17,251 bases of DNA from Bordetella parapertussis (GTDB taxonomy: Bacteria; Pseudomonadota; Gammaproteobacteria; Burkholderiales; Burkholderiaceae_C). Below the pieces are notes generated by a model. It ran no database searches, had not been told where the DNA came from, and saw nothing but the letters and a program-made list of their open reading frames with translations. The position numbers and the translations under genes were made by a program. The DNA is taken from positions 1-17,251 of the forward strand of contig CAMCTC010000096.1 in NCBI GenBank assembly GCA_945878355.1. Reading direction: 5' to 3'. Positions 9,329 to 17,089 of the stretch are shown here, piece after piece; position 1 is the first letter of the stretch, and each line of letters starts with the position of its first letter.

Positions 9329-10531
9329 TCAATCCGCCGGCAAGAACAGCGCCTGCAAGTCCGACAAGAAATCGAATCCGCGCGCGCTCGGCCAGACACG
9401 GCTGAAATCGCGCTCGAGCAGGCCGCGGGCCTCGGCCTCGGCCAAGGGCTTGGCGATCGCGGTGATGGCCAGGCCGGTGCGGGCCGTGAAGTCAGCCAGC
9501 GCGAAGCCCTCGCGCAAGCGCAGCGCGTTGAGCATGAACTCGAAGGGCAGCTGCGACCGCGGCACCTCGTCGTCGTTGCTCATCGCCTGGCCGGCCATGG
9601 ATCGCTCAAGATAGGTGTTGGGTTCTCGCCATCGAACCTGGCGAACCACACGGTGTGGGTAACTCAGCTTGCCATGCGCGCCAGCACCGATGCCCAGGTA
9701 GTCGCCGAACTGCCAGTAGTTCAGGTTGTGCCTGCAGCGATGACCGCTGCGGGCGAAGGCCGAGACCTCGTAGCGCTGCAAACCCACGCTGGCGGTTCGG
9801 TCGGTGATCGCATCGAGCATGTCGCTGGCCAGGTCGTCGTCGGGCAGGTGGGCCGGCGGCGCCGTCGCAAAGCGGGTGTTGGGCTCAATCGTCAGGTGGT
9901 AGATCGACAGGTGCGGCGGCTCGAACGACAGCGCGATGTCGAGGTCGGCGTGCAGTTGCGCCAGGCTCTGGCCCGGCAGTGCGTACATCAGGTCGAGGTT
10001 GAAGGTCTCGAAGGCCGCAGCCGCCTCGGTCAGCGCGGCGCGCGCCTGCGCACCATCGTGAACCCGACCCAGCTTGGCCAGCATCGCATCGTCGAAACTC
10101 TGCACGCCCACCGACAGCCGGGTCACACCGGCTTTGCGGAAATCACGAAAGCGATCGCGCTCAAAGCTGCCCGGGTTGGCCTCGAGCGTGATCTCGCAAC
10201 CCGGCAGCAAGGGCAGCCGGGCGCGGATCGCCGCCAGCAGCCGGCCGATCGCGTCGGCCGAGAACAAGCTGGGTGTGCCGCCACCGATGAACACGCTGTG
10301 CACCGGCCGACCCCAGACCTGGGGCAGCGAGGCTTCCAGGTCGGCGATCAGTGCCTCGATATAGCGTGATTCGGGCAGGCCGCCTTGGTCCGGTCGCGGC
10401 AGCGCATGCGAGTTGAAGTCGCAGTACGGGCACTTGGCCAGACACCAGGGCAGATGCACATACAGCGCCAGCGGCGGCGATTCACCCAGCTGCAGCGTGC
10501 CGGGACGCAAGTAGCGCTCGACGATGTCCAT
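9329..10531 (-). CDS. hemW: Radical SAM heme chaperone HemW
   Basis: 400 aa. HemW is a haem-binding radical SAM protein that delivers haem to respiratory enzymes. It was often annotated as oxygen-independent coproporphyrinogen oxidase. The cluster motif is CLAKCPYC (Cys30, Cys34, Cys37) in YVHLPWCLAKCPYCDFNSH. GGGTPS (83-88) is the usual radical-SAM glycine motif. The HemW-associated HNLNYW motif is at 268-273, just before GDYLGIGAGAHG. The protein starts at the first strand of the barrel, without the N-terminal extension of true HemN, which also favours HemW. The ATG at 10531 overlaps the rdgB stop by one base (TGATG). It ends 23 bp from the cheB stop (convergent). It is the last gene of the kinase-phosphatase-rph-rdgB-hemW run. 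Confidence 0.95.
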   Translation of the reverse strand: MDIVERYLRPGTLQLGESPPLALYVHLPWCLAKCPYCDFNSHALPRPDQGGLPESRYIEALIADLEASLPQVWGRPVHSVFIGGGTPSLFSADAIGRLLAAIRARLPLLPGCEITLEANPGSFERDRFRDFRKAGVTRLSVGVQSFDDAMLAKLGRVHDGAQARAALTEAAAAFETFNLDLMYALPGQSLAQLHADLDIALSFEPPHLSIYHLTIEPNTRFATAPPAHLPDDDLASDMLDAITDRTASVGLQRYEVSAFARSGHRCRHNLNYWQFGDYLGIGAGAHGKLSYPHRVVRQVRWREPNTYLERSMAGQAMSNDDEVPRSQLPFEFMLNALRLREGFALADFTARTGLAITAIAKPLAEAEARGLLERDFSRVWPSARGFDFLSDLQALFLPAD

Positions 10532-11187
10532 CAGCTGCCCAGATGCCAGGCATCGGCCAACATCGCGCGCAGCAAGGTCGCCGACCGGGCGCGGTGGCTG
10601 TGCTGGTTCTTCTGCTCGGGCCCGAGCTCGGCGACCGTCGCACCCAGGTCGGGGATGAACATCAACGGGTCGTAGCCAAAACCCTGGTCGCCGCGCGCCT
10701 GATGCAAGATTTCGCCCGGCCAGCGCCCCACCGCCACCAGCGGTTCGGGGTCGTCGGCATGGCGGATCGCCACCAAGGTGCTGATGAAATGACCTCGCCG
10801 GTCAGCCACACCCTGCAGCTTGGCCAGCAAAGCGGCGTTGTTGGCTGCGTCCTGGCGCCGCCGCAGCGCCTCGCGGTCCTCGCCGGCCAAAGGCTCGATG
10901 TGGCCCGCAAAGTGCGCCGAGATCACCCCGGGCGCACCGCCCAGGCCGCCCAGGCACAAGCCCGAGTCATCGGCGACGGCTGCGCTGCCGCTGGCGCGCG
11001 CCGCGTGGCGCGCCTTGGCCAGCGCGTTCTCGATGAAGCTGTGGTGCGGCTCCTCGGCCTCGGCAATGCCCAGCGTGCCCTGGGCGACGATGACCAGCGG
11101 CAAACCGACCAGCAGCGACTGCAACTCGCTGAGCTTCTTGGCGTTGTTGGACGCCAGCACCAAACGCAGCGAAGGACGCAGCGACAA
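10531..11187 (-). CDS. rdgB: dITP/XTP pyrophosphatase (RdgB/HAM1)
   Basis: Hydrolyses non-canonical purine nucleoside triphosphates (ITP, dITP, XTP) to monophosphates, keeping them out of DNA and RNA. It has 218 aa. Motifs are LVLASNNAKKLSEL (N-terminal substrate loop), FIENALAKARHA (51-62), the metal-site ADDSGL (72-77) and the nucleobase pocket QGFGYDPLMFIP (168-179) followed by a C-terminal SHRARS. GLGGAPGVISAHFAG departs a little from the usual LGGAPGVYSARYAG. The start is TTG at 11187: minus-strand GGAG lies 7 nt before it, and the rph stop is one base upstream. A GTG inside LRLVLAS would cut into the conserved first strand. Confidence 0.95.
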   Translation of the reverse strand: MSLRPSLRLVLASNNAKKLSELQSLLVGLPLVIVAQGTLGIAEAEEPHHSFIENALAKARHAARASGSAAVADDSGLCLGGLGGAPGVISAHFAGHIEPLAGEDREALRRRQDAANNAALLAKLQGVADRRGHFISTLVAIRHADDPEPLVAVGRWPGEILHQARGDQGFGYDPLMFIPDLGATVAELGPEQKNQHSHRARSATLLRAMLADAWHLGS

Positions 11188-11188
11188 C

Positions 11189-11941
11189 TCAGTGCTCCGG
11201 CGTCGCCGTCAGCGCAGCCCGCTGGGCCAGCACCAACTCGCGTATGCCTTTGTCGGCCAACACCAGCAAGGCGTCCATCTCGGCGCGCGAAAAAGCCGCC
11301 CCTTCGGCGGTGCCTTGCAGTTCAACGAATCCGCCTGACGCCGTCATCACCACGTTCATGTCGGTGTCGCAGGCAGAGTCTTCGGTGTACGCCAGGTCTA
11401 GCAAGGGAACGCCTTGAACGATGCCCACCGAGATGGCAGCCAAGCCGTCACGGATCGGGCTTTGCGACAGCTTGCCCTGGGCCATCAGCCAGCTGACCGC
11501 GTCGTGCGCGGCCACCCAGGCGCCAGTGATCGCAGCGGTGCGGGTACCGCCGTCGGCCTGCAACACATCGCAGTCGATCAGGATGCTGCGCTCGCCCAAG
11601 GCCTTGAGGTCAAAGACGCAGCGCAGCGACCTGCCGATCAGGCGCTGGATCTCCTGCGTGCGGCCGCTTTGCTTGCCGCGAGCAGCCTCGCGGTCACCGC
11701 GGGTGTGGGTGGCACGCGGCAGCATGCCGTACTCGGCCGTGACCCAGCCCTCGCCGCTGCCACGCTTGTGCGGCGGCACTTTTTCTTCGACCGACGCGGT
11801 GCACAGCACCCGGGTGTGGCCAAAACTCACCAGCACCGAACCCTCGGCATGGCGGGTATAGCCGCGCGCTATCTTCACCGGGCGCAGCGCGTCGGCGCTG
11901 CGCCCATCGTCGCGCAGACCGGCACGTTGAATTTCGCTCAT
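11189..11941 (-). CDS. rph: Ribonuclease PH
   Basis: Phosphate-dependent 3'-5' exoribonuclease that trims tRNA 3' ends. It has 250 aa, slightly longer than E. coli RNase PH. Visible features are [15 protein letters not shown] at the start, [16 protein letters not shown] (92-107) with the phosphate-binding arginines, [19 protein letters not shown] (123-141) and DTDMNVVMT (192-200). The ATG at 11941 has a good SD (GAGG, about 6 nt upstream) in the short gap after the phosphatase gene. The next gene, rdgB, begins one base after its stop. Confidence 0.97.
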   Translation of the reverse strand: MSEIQRAGLRDDGRSADALRPVKIARGYTRHAEGSVLVSFGHTRVLCTASVEEKVPPHKRGSGEGWVTAEYGMLPRATHTRGDREAARGKQSGRTQEIQRLIGRSLRCVFDLKALGERSILIDCDVLQADGGTRTAAITGAWVAAHDAVSWLMAQGKLSQSPIRDGLAAISVGIVQGVPLLDLAYTEDSACDTDMNVVMTASGGFVELQGTAEGAAFSRAEMDALLVLADKGIRELVLAQRAALTATPEH

Positions 11942-11949
11942 CTTTTTCC

Positions 11950-12876
11950 TCAGGGTTTCTTGTGCGCCGAGCGCCGGATCGCCTCGTTGATCTCGCGGAT
12001 AGACCGGTCGATCTCGGCCTCGTCGAGTTCATCGCTGGCGTCGAACGGGGCCGCGCCCGCCACCAAACTGGCCTGAATGGTCGAAGCAAACACCTCGTCA
12101 CCCAGGCTGCGGGTCGACACCGCGCTGTCGGGCGCGTTGTCCACCAGCCACTCCAGCGCCAGAACCGTGACATTGTCGCTGCGCGGACCGGCGTTTCGCA
12201 AAGCCTGTTCGGCGAGTTCGGGCACCGCATCGGAGATCGGCCGCAGCGCGAGCAACTCGGCGATCTCCTCGTCGCTCACGCTGCCCCACAAGCCATCGCT
12301 GCACAGCATGATCTTGTCGCCGGCACGCAGCGGTGTCGGGCCGGCGGTATCGACCACCGGCTTGCCCGGGCTGCCCAGACAGGTGAACAGCACGTTGCGG
12401 TTGACGCGCTGGCTCTCGGACGGCTGGCCGGCCTGCGCCAGCACCATGTTGAGCTCGGCATAAGAATGGTCGCGGGTGCGCGTGATCAGTTGCTCGCCAC
12501 GCAGCAGGTACAGGCGTGAATCGCCGCAGTGGGCCCAATAGACCGCGTCGTGCTGCAGCACGCAAGCCACGAGCGTGGTTCGCGGTGTGTCGAGCAGGCC
12601 TCTTTCGGTGGCATGGCGCAGCAAGCGATGGTGGCCTGCCAGCACGGCGTCACGCAAGAACCGCAGCGGGTCTTTCAGCGTGGGCCTGGCCTCGCGCTGG
12701 AACAGCGCAGACAGCGTCTGCAAGGCCAGTTGTGCGGCCACCTCGCCTTCCGGGTGGCCGCCCATGCCATCGGCAAGCGCAAACAAGCCTGCCGAACGGG
12801 TGTAGCAATACCCCATGCGGTCTTCGTTCCTGGGCCGGCCGCCGCGACGGCTGACCTGGTAGACAGAGAACTTCAT
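11950..12876 (-). CDS. PP2C-family Ser/Thr protein phosphatase
   Basis: 308 aa. A metal-dependent (PPM/PP2C) phosphatase likely to reverse the action of the kinase encoded just upstream. Metal-binding motifs are all present: RNEDR (16-20), [11 protein letters not shown] (Asp36), [11 protein letters not shown] (Asp119), CSDGLWGSV (Asp194) and [10 protein letters not shown] (Asp234). The catalytic domain ends near 250. About 60 further residues form an acidic then basic tail ([21 protein letters not shown]) that may be a helical interaction region. No membrane segment is seen, so it should be cytosolic. The ATG at 12876 is 22 bp after the kinase stop, and its own stop lies 8 bp before rph. Confidence 0.94.
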   Translation of the reverse strand: MKFSVYQVSRRGGRPRNEDRMGYCYTRSAGLFALADGMGGHPEGEVAAQLALQTLSALFQREARPTLKDPLRFLRDAVLAGHHRLLRHATERGLLDTPRTTLVACVLQHDAVYWAHCGDSRLYLLRGEQLITRTRDHSYAELNMVLAQAGQPSESQRVNRNVLFTCLGSPGKPVVDTAGPTPLRAGDKIMLCSDGLWGSVSDEEIAELLALRPISDAVPELAEQALRNAGPRSDNVTVLALEWLVDNAPDSAVSTRSLGDEVFASTIQASLVAGAAPFDASDELDEAEIDRSIREINEAIRRSAHKKP

Positions 12877-12898
12877 GCCATGCTCTGCGCCGACCCGA

Positions 12899-13867
12899 TC
12901 AAGCCCTGGGGCCAGACTTCAGATTCTCGATCTGCAGCTTGAGTCGCTCGCCAAAGGTCAGCTTGGTGTAGCGTCGATCGGATTCACGCACCAGCTCTTT
13001 TTGCAGCGCAAACACGCTTTGCGGGCGCGCCAGCGGGTCCAGCGCCATGCACCACTCTGCGACCTCGATCAGGTTGTCGGAATAGACATTTCGCAGGCGC
13101 GACAGGCTCAGCGCCAGCCTGTCCTTGCTGATGCGTTGCGGTGAGTCGCTGGGCGGATAACCCTGCATGCAAGCGTAGATGCAGGCGCCGATCGCATAGA
13201 TATCGGACCAAGGTCCCAGCAAGCCGTCGCGGCGGTACATCTCGGGCGCGGCGAAGCCCGGCGTGTACATCGGACGCATGAAATTGCCCTGCTTGCTCAA
13301 GACCTCGCGCGCGGCACCGAAATCCAACATCACCGCCCGGTTGTCATTGGTGATGAACAAATTGGCCGGCTTGATGTCGAGATGCAGCATCTTGTGCTGA
13401 TGGACGATACGCAGACCGTGCAGTATTTCATCAAACAAGCTGCGAATAGTGCTTTCGCGAAACACCTTGTCTCGCTTCAAGTCACGCGCGGTGACGATGA
13501 AGTCCTGCAGCGTATCGCCTTGCAGGTAATTCATCACCATGTAGACGGTCTCGTGCTCTCGGAAGAAGTTGAGCACGCTGACCACGCTCGGATGGCTGAT
13601 CTGTGCCAACGAACGGCCTTCCTCGAAGAAGCTCTTGAGCCCCATGCGGTACAAGGGCAACTTCTCGGGCTTGACACGCGGCGTGAGTTCACCCGCTGCG
13701 CGCTCGGCCAAAGACGCCGGCAGATACTCCTTGATGGCCACGCTGCGCTGCGTCGAGTCTTGCGCCAGATATACCACGCCAAAACCACCAGCCGCCAGTT
13801 TCTTGACGATCTGGTAGCCCCCCACCATGCTGCCCGCAGGCAGCGGCGCTGGTTTGGACTTTGACAT
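12899..13867 (-). CDS. Soluble eukaryotic-like Ser/Thr protein kinase (non-RD)
   Basis: 322 aa. A complete Hanks-type kinase domain: glycine loop LAAGGFGVVYLA (24-35), ATP-binding Lys46 in VAIKEYLP, catalytic loop HLDIKPANLF (162-171) with Asp164 and Asn169, DFGAAR (182-187) with metal Asp, and the APE motif GFAAPEM. The usual Arg before the catalytic Asp is Leu163, making it a non-RD kinase, so activation-loop phosphorylation may not be its switch. No transmembrane helix, PASTA or FHA domain follows. The C-terminal ~40 residues are charged and helical. IKEYLP is common in proteobacterial kinases of this sort. It pairs with the PP2C gene downstream. The ATG at 13867 lies 30 bp from the divergent yicC start. 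Substrates are unknown. Confidence 0.94.
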   Translation of the reverse strand: MSKSKPAPLPAGSMVGGYQIVKKLAAGGFGVVYLAQDSTQRSVAIKEYLPASLAERAAGELTPRVKPEKLPLYRMGLKSFFEEGRSLAQISHPSVVSVLNFFREHETVYMVMNYLQGDTLQDFIVTARDLKRDKVFRESTIRSLFDEILHGLRIVHQHKMLHLDIKPANLFITNDNRAVMLDFGAAREVLSKQGNFMRPMYTPGFAAPEMYRRDGLLGPWSDIYAIGACIYACMQGYPPSDSPQRISKDRLALSLSRLRNVYSDNLIEVAEWCMALDPLARPQSVFALQKELVRESDRRYTKLTFGERLKLQIENLKSGPRA

Positions 13868-13897
13868 AATCCGTCGTTTCCCTGACAGGCTATTTCA

Positions 13898-14833
13898 ATG
13901 GCAGTTTACAGCATGACCGGCTTCGCGCTGGCAACCCATACCTTGGGCAACGCGGCCGAAGACATGCCCTCGCGACCTGCCGCTTCAGGGTCGGGCGTGA
14001 CCGTCGAAGCCCGCTCGGTGAACAGCCGATTTCTTGACTTGAGTTTTCGCCTACCCGACGAAATGCGCGGTCTTGAGCCGGCCTTGCGTGAATTGGTCGG
14101 CGCGAACTTTCGCCGCGGCAAGATCGAGGTCCGCGTGGCAAGCCAACGCGATTCCGACAGCGCCTGGCCCCAGCCCCAGCCCGACCAGCTCAACCGGCTC
14201 TCGAGGCTGGAGTCCACCGTCACGGGCTGGCTGCCGCAAGCCCGAGTGTTGAGCGTCAACGAAGCGCTGCAATGGTGCCGACTGGGCGGCAGCGCTGAAC
14301 GGCTTGACGAGGCAGCGCTGGCCGCGGCGCGTGAGGCCATCGCCGGCTTGCGCGAAGCCCGCGAGCGCGAAGGCGCCAGGCTGGTGGCCATCCTCACCGA
14401 GCGCATAGGCCACCTGCGCGAACTGGCGATCCAGGCAGCGCCGATGGTGCCGGCCGTGGTCAAGCGACAACAGCAGCGCTTTCTCGAGCGCTGGCAGGAG
14501 GCGCTGCAGAACGTGCCAGCCAGCGCAGGCGGCGGCGCGAGCATCAGCGCCGATGCGCTGCGCGACCGCGCGCTCAACGAGGCCGCGGCCTATGCGTTGC
14601 GAATCGACGTGGCAGAGGAACTGGCGCGCTTGTCGGCCCATCTCGACGAGATCGCCAGGCTGCTGGGCGCAGGCGGTGAACTCGGCAAGCGGCTCGACTT
14701 CCTGATCCAGGAGTTGCACCGTGAGGCCAACACGCTGGGGTCAAAATCCTCGGCACTGGAACTGACCAACATCTCGGTCGAGATGAAGGTCGCGATCGAG
14801 CAGATGCGCGAGCAGGTGCAAAACTTGGAGTAG
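13898..14833 (+). CDS. yicC: YicC family endoribonuclease
   Basis: 311 aa (E. coli YicC is about 287). The conserved start MAVYSMTGFA, the VEARSVNSRFLDLSFRLP block (36-53), and the C-terminal DUF1732 region with LIQELHREANTLGSKSS and LTNISVEMKVAIEQMREQVQNLE are present. The family has been described as an RNA endonuclease. Extra length comes from an insert after MTGFA (about residues 11-30, Pro/Ala/Ser-rich) and in the middle. AGG about 8 nt before the ATG at 13898 serves as ribosome site. In many proteobacteria yicC neighbours gmk, rpoZ or spoT. Here an integrase follows instead, consistent with insertion just downstream. It is divergent from the kinase operon with a very short shared spacer. 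Confidence 0.95.
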   Translation: MAVYSMTGFALATHTLGNAAEDMPSRPAASGSGVTVEARSVNSRFLDLSFRLPDEMRGLEPALRELVGANFRRGKIEVRVASQRDSDSAWPQPQPDQLNRLSRLESTVTGWLPQARVLSVNEALQWCRLGGSAERLDEAALAAAREAIAGLREAREREGARLVAILTERIGHLRELAIQAAPMVPAVVKRQQQRFLERWQEALQNVPASAGGGASISADALRDRALNEAAAYALRIDVAEELARLSAHLDEIARLLGAGGELGKRLDFLIQELHREANTLGSKSSALELTNISVEMKVAIEQMREQVQNLE

Positions 14834-14835
14834 CT

Positions 14836-14865
14836 TTTCAGGGGGTGCCAGACGGCCCCCTGAAA
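14836..14865 (+). terminator. Perfect 10-bp hairpin after yicC
   Basis: TTTCAGGGGG (14836-14845) pairs perfectly with CCCCCTGAAA (14856-14865) around a 10-nt loop, starting 3 bases after the yicC stop codon. The strong G-C stem suggests transcription termination, but neither strand has a convincing U-tract after it (plus strand continues TTATCTAA). It could instead be an RNA-stabilising hairpin or part of a recombination site. Confidence 0.45.
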
Positions 14866-14940
14866 TTATCTAACCCACTGTCGTGTAAGGATATTTTGTC
14901 CCGGGCCGTCCCAGGGCGTCGCAGCGAAGCGCGCGCAACC

Positions 14941-15011
14941 TGTGGGGTTTATTGTGGGGTTTTTGGGGTTCGCGCCGCTTCTAAGGCGTTCATCCGATCA
15001 AAAACCCCACA
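14941..15011. repeat. TGTGGGGTTT motifs, direct and inverted, in the integrase leader
   Basis: TGTGGGGTTT occurs at 14941-14950 and TGTGGGGTTTTT at 14953-14964, followed by a partial TTTGGGGTT to 14970. The exact reverse complement AAAAACCCCACA lies at 15000-15011, 35 bp from the second copy, and ends 22 nt before the integrase ATG. Direct plus inverted short repeats next to an integrase gene fit arm-type binding sites or an autoregulatory operator. The assignment is an inference. Confidence 0.6.
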
Positions 15012-15033
15012 GCCTCACAGGAGCCTATGGGAC

Positions 15034-16347
15034 ATGAGCAGACAGCAACGACCGATCACTGACCGCGAGATCAAGGCCTGGCTCGCTGCCGGAGCCGTGG
15101 ACCGCGGCGTGGGCGAAGGCCTGACCTTCGTCGCCAGCACCATCGCAGCGCAGGCAGGCAAGGCCTCGTGGATCCTTCGCTACCGACTCAACGGGCGCTC
15201 CAAGGAGAAGGTGCTCGGGCGATACCCTGAGCTGTCGCTCAAAGATGCGCGCGAGCAGGTACGGCGGGATCGAGCACAGATCGAGCGCGGCATCGACGTC
15301 ACGGCAGCCAAGCAGGCAGAGAAGGCCCTGCAGCTCGAAGTGCCCACCGTGCAGCGGCTCGGTGAAGTCTGGTTCGCGAAGTACATCCAGCCACGCTACA
15401 AGCATCCGGAAGTCGTGGCCCGCGTCCTGCGCAAGCACATCAATCCGGTGCTGGGGCCTGTCGCTCCACCCGATGTGCAGCCCGTCCATATCGACCGCGT
15501 GCTGACGCGCATCGTGGCCGGCGGTGCACCGACCATCGCCAACGACGCGCTGCGCTACATGAGTCGCATGTTCCGGATGGCCGTGCGCAACCACTGGATC
15601 GATCGCAATCCAGCGGCCGACTTCGACCTGGTAGATGCCGGGGGCGACGAGGTCTCGCGCGACCGCTGGCTGACTGTGGAAGAGCTGCAACAACTCGCCG
15701 TGGCCATGCGGACGACACCGAGCTACGGGCGCGAGAACGAGCTGGCCGTCTGGCTGCTGCTCGCGCTGTGTGTTCGCAAGATGGAACTGCTGTCGGCCCG
15801 CTGGGACGCATTCGATCTCGAAGCCGGCATCTGGACCCTGGCCAAAGAGAACACGAAGACGCGCGCTTCGATCCGTATCCCGCTGGCGGATCCGGTCATT
15901 GCATGGCTCAAAGAAGCCAGGGTCTTCTCATTCGGCAAGCCCTACGTCTTTCCCGCCCGCCGGCTCGTCTGTTCGCGCCTGGGTGTGAATTGCAGGAATC
16001 GGTACGAGCACGTCGGCCCAGACACCCTCAACGTCGCGCTCAAGCGGCTGAAGGTTCTCGACATAGAGCACTTCACGGTTCACGATATGCGGCGGACGGC
16101 GCGGACGCAACTCGCCGTGCTCGGCGTCGATCGATTCGTCGCCGAGCGCTCGCTGAACCACAAGCTGGGCAATGTCGAGGGAATCTACGACCGGCACGAC
16201 TACTTTGCCGAGCGAGCCGCAGCGCTGGGAGCCTGGGCAGCGCTGCTTGCCAAGGTCGAAAGCGGCAAGGTGTCCGCCAGTCCGACCAAGGCGTCCCGCG
16301 TTCCAGCGAAAAGGGCCAGGCGTGTGAGCGTGGTGGCGGGTGGTTGA
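15034..16347 (+). CDS. P4-type tyrosine recombinase / integrase
   Basis: 437 aa from the ATG at 15034. Domains: N-terminal DUF4102-like arm-binding domain (to about 95, with WILRYRLNGRSKEKVLGRYPELSLKDAR), a core-binding helical domain (about 100-200), and a C-terminal catalytic domain. Catalytic residues are Arg248 (LCVRKMELL), His350 and Arg353 (HDMRRTARTQL), His376 (LNHKLGN) and Tyr385 (IYDRHDY). All are present, so the enzyme should be active. A basic tail (KASRVPAKRARR) ends it. AGGAG lies 10 nt before the chosen ATG. The frame runs back to a GTG at 14845, but that would translate the repeat-containing leader. It should catalyse site-specific insertion or excision of an integrative element whose ends are not evident here. 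Confidence 0.93.
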   Translation: MSRQQRPITDREIKAWLAAGAVDRGVGEGLTFVASTIAAQAGKASWILRYRLNGRSKEKVLGRYPELSLKDAREQVRRDRAQIERGIDVTAAKQAEKALQLEVPTVQRLGEVWFAKYIQPRYKHPEVVARVLRKHINPVLGPVAPPDVQPVHIDRVLTRIVAGGAPTIANDALRYMSRMFRMAVRNHWIDRNPAADFDLVDAGGDEVSRDRWLTVEELQQLAVAMRTTPSYGRENELAVWLLLALCVRKMELLSARWDAFDLEAGIWTLAKENTKTRASIRIPLADPVIAWLKEARVFSFGKPYVFPARRLVCSRLGVNCRNRYEHVGPDTLNVALKRLKVLDIEHFTVHDMRRTARTQLAVLGVDRFVAERSLNHKLGNVEGIYDRHDYFAERAAALGAWAALLAKVESGKVSASPTKASRVPAKRARRVSVVAGG

Positions 16348-16358
16348 CCCTTGCCGAC

Positions 16359-16849
16359 TCAGCCGATGTCGGGGTGAACGACCGGCGCCTGGGGATGCGG
16401 CTTCTCGATCGGCTTGGCCTGCACCTGCAAGCGGGCAGACTTGCCGTCCCAGGCAAAAGGATTGCTGAACACCCGCGGGTCGGGCAGGCAGTCGTCCTTG
16501 TAGAGCGGGGGGCGTCCGACGCGAACGGCGAGAAAGAGATCGTCTTCTCGAAGATCAGGGGCTTGCCGGTCGGCGTGGATGGCCATCGCGGCATGCTCCC
16601 GATGGCATGGCGGGCCAGTCTCTCGGCAACGGCCGACGTAGACCACAGCGTCTCGAGCTGGGTCAAGCTGCTATCGGGCGCGATCTCGATCCGGAACCTG
16701 ACCATGCCCTGGTCGGGGCCTTCGACCGCCGTACCCATCATGCTGCGCACCTGCTGACCCCAGGTGTGGCGGTAGCCCTTGCTGTTCTTGAGCTTGTACG
16801 TCGACGCGAAGATCCATTCTTCTGCTGTGGGCGCCGGCTCCTCCGCCAT
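16359..16849 (-). pseudogene. Unrecognised protein gene interrupted by a one-base frameshift
   Basis: I do not recognise the family. From the ATG at 16849 (MAEEPAPTAEEWIFASTY...) one minus-strand frame shows strong G/C third-position bias down to about 16510. From there the coding look moves to the next frame (PLYKDDCLPDPRVFSNPF...), which stops at 16359, just beyond the integrase stop. The switch coincides with a C6 run (minus strand; G6 at 16507-16512 on plus). One extra C would join the two as ...SDAPPLYKDDC..., a single protein of about 163 aa. If the first frame is not switched it reads on antisense into the integrase gene to 16073. No signal peptide, membrane helix or known motif is seen. 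It converges on the integrase with an 11-bp gap, so it is likely cargo of the same element. A sequencing error cannot be excluded. Confidence 0.6.
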
Positions 16850-16890
16850 TTATCTTTGCAAATCAATCGCTTAGGCTATTTTTTTGTTTC

Positions 16891-16911
16891 GACTATCAAA
16901 TTGACTATCAA
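16891..16911. repeat. GACTATCAA direct repeat in an AT-rich spacer
   Basis: GACTATCAA at 16891-16899 recurs at 16903-16911 (12-bp period) within an AT-rich stretch (about 16850-16920) that contrasts with the GC-rich surroundings. On the minus strand the copies supply two TTGATA hexamers that could act as -35 elements for the frameshifted gene starting at 16849. No clear -10 is seen. It may also be a regulator-binding site. Confidence 0.5.
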
Positions 16912-16912
16912 G

Positions 16913-17089
16913 TCAGATTGACCTCGCCAGCAGCGAGCGTTCGACGGCGATCTGGGGAAACTTACCGAGTTCCAGGGCGATCATAGGCAGCACAGCGACG
17001 CCCTCCTCGCTACCAACCGCAAGTTCGGATGCCTTCCCGTAGAGGACTAGACGCTCGACGGGTACCCAAGGCGCTGAAGGTTGATCAAC
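16913..17089 (-). pseudogene. C-terminal remnant of an unrecognised gene
   Basis: The minus strand is open between an in-frame stop at 17092-17090 and a stop at 16915-16913, about 58 codons, reading ...VERLVLYGKASELAVGSEEG and ending ...FPQIAVERSLLARSI. It looks protein-like, with G/C-rich third positions, but has no convincing start and no family I recognise. A neighbouring frame just upstream (EHVVFVPELINLQRLGY) looks like a continuation, which suggests a decayed, frameshifted gene. Its 5' part overlaps, antisense, the start of the ferritin-like gene, so a recombination junction near 17030-17090 is likely. Confidence 0.35.

Noticed and set aside
14845..15033. Longer start for the integrase (GTG at 14845)
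   Set aside because: It would translate the hairpin arm and the TGTGGGG repeats; family N-terminus begins near residue 64 of that frame.
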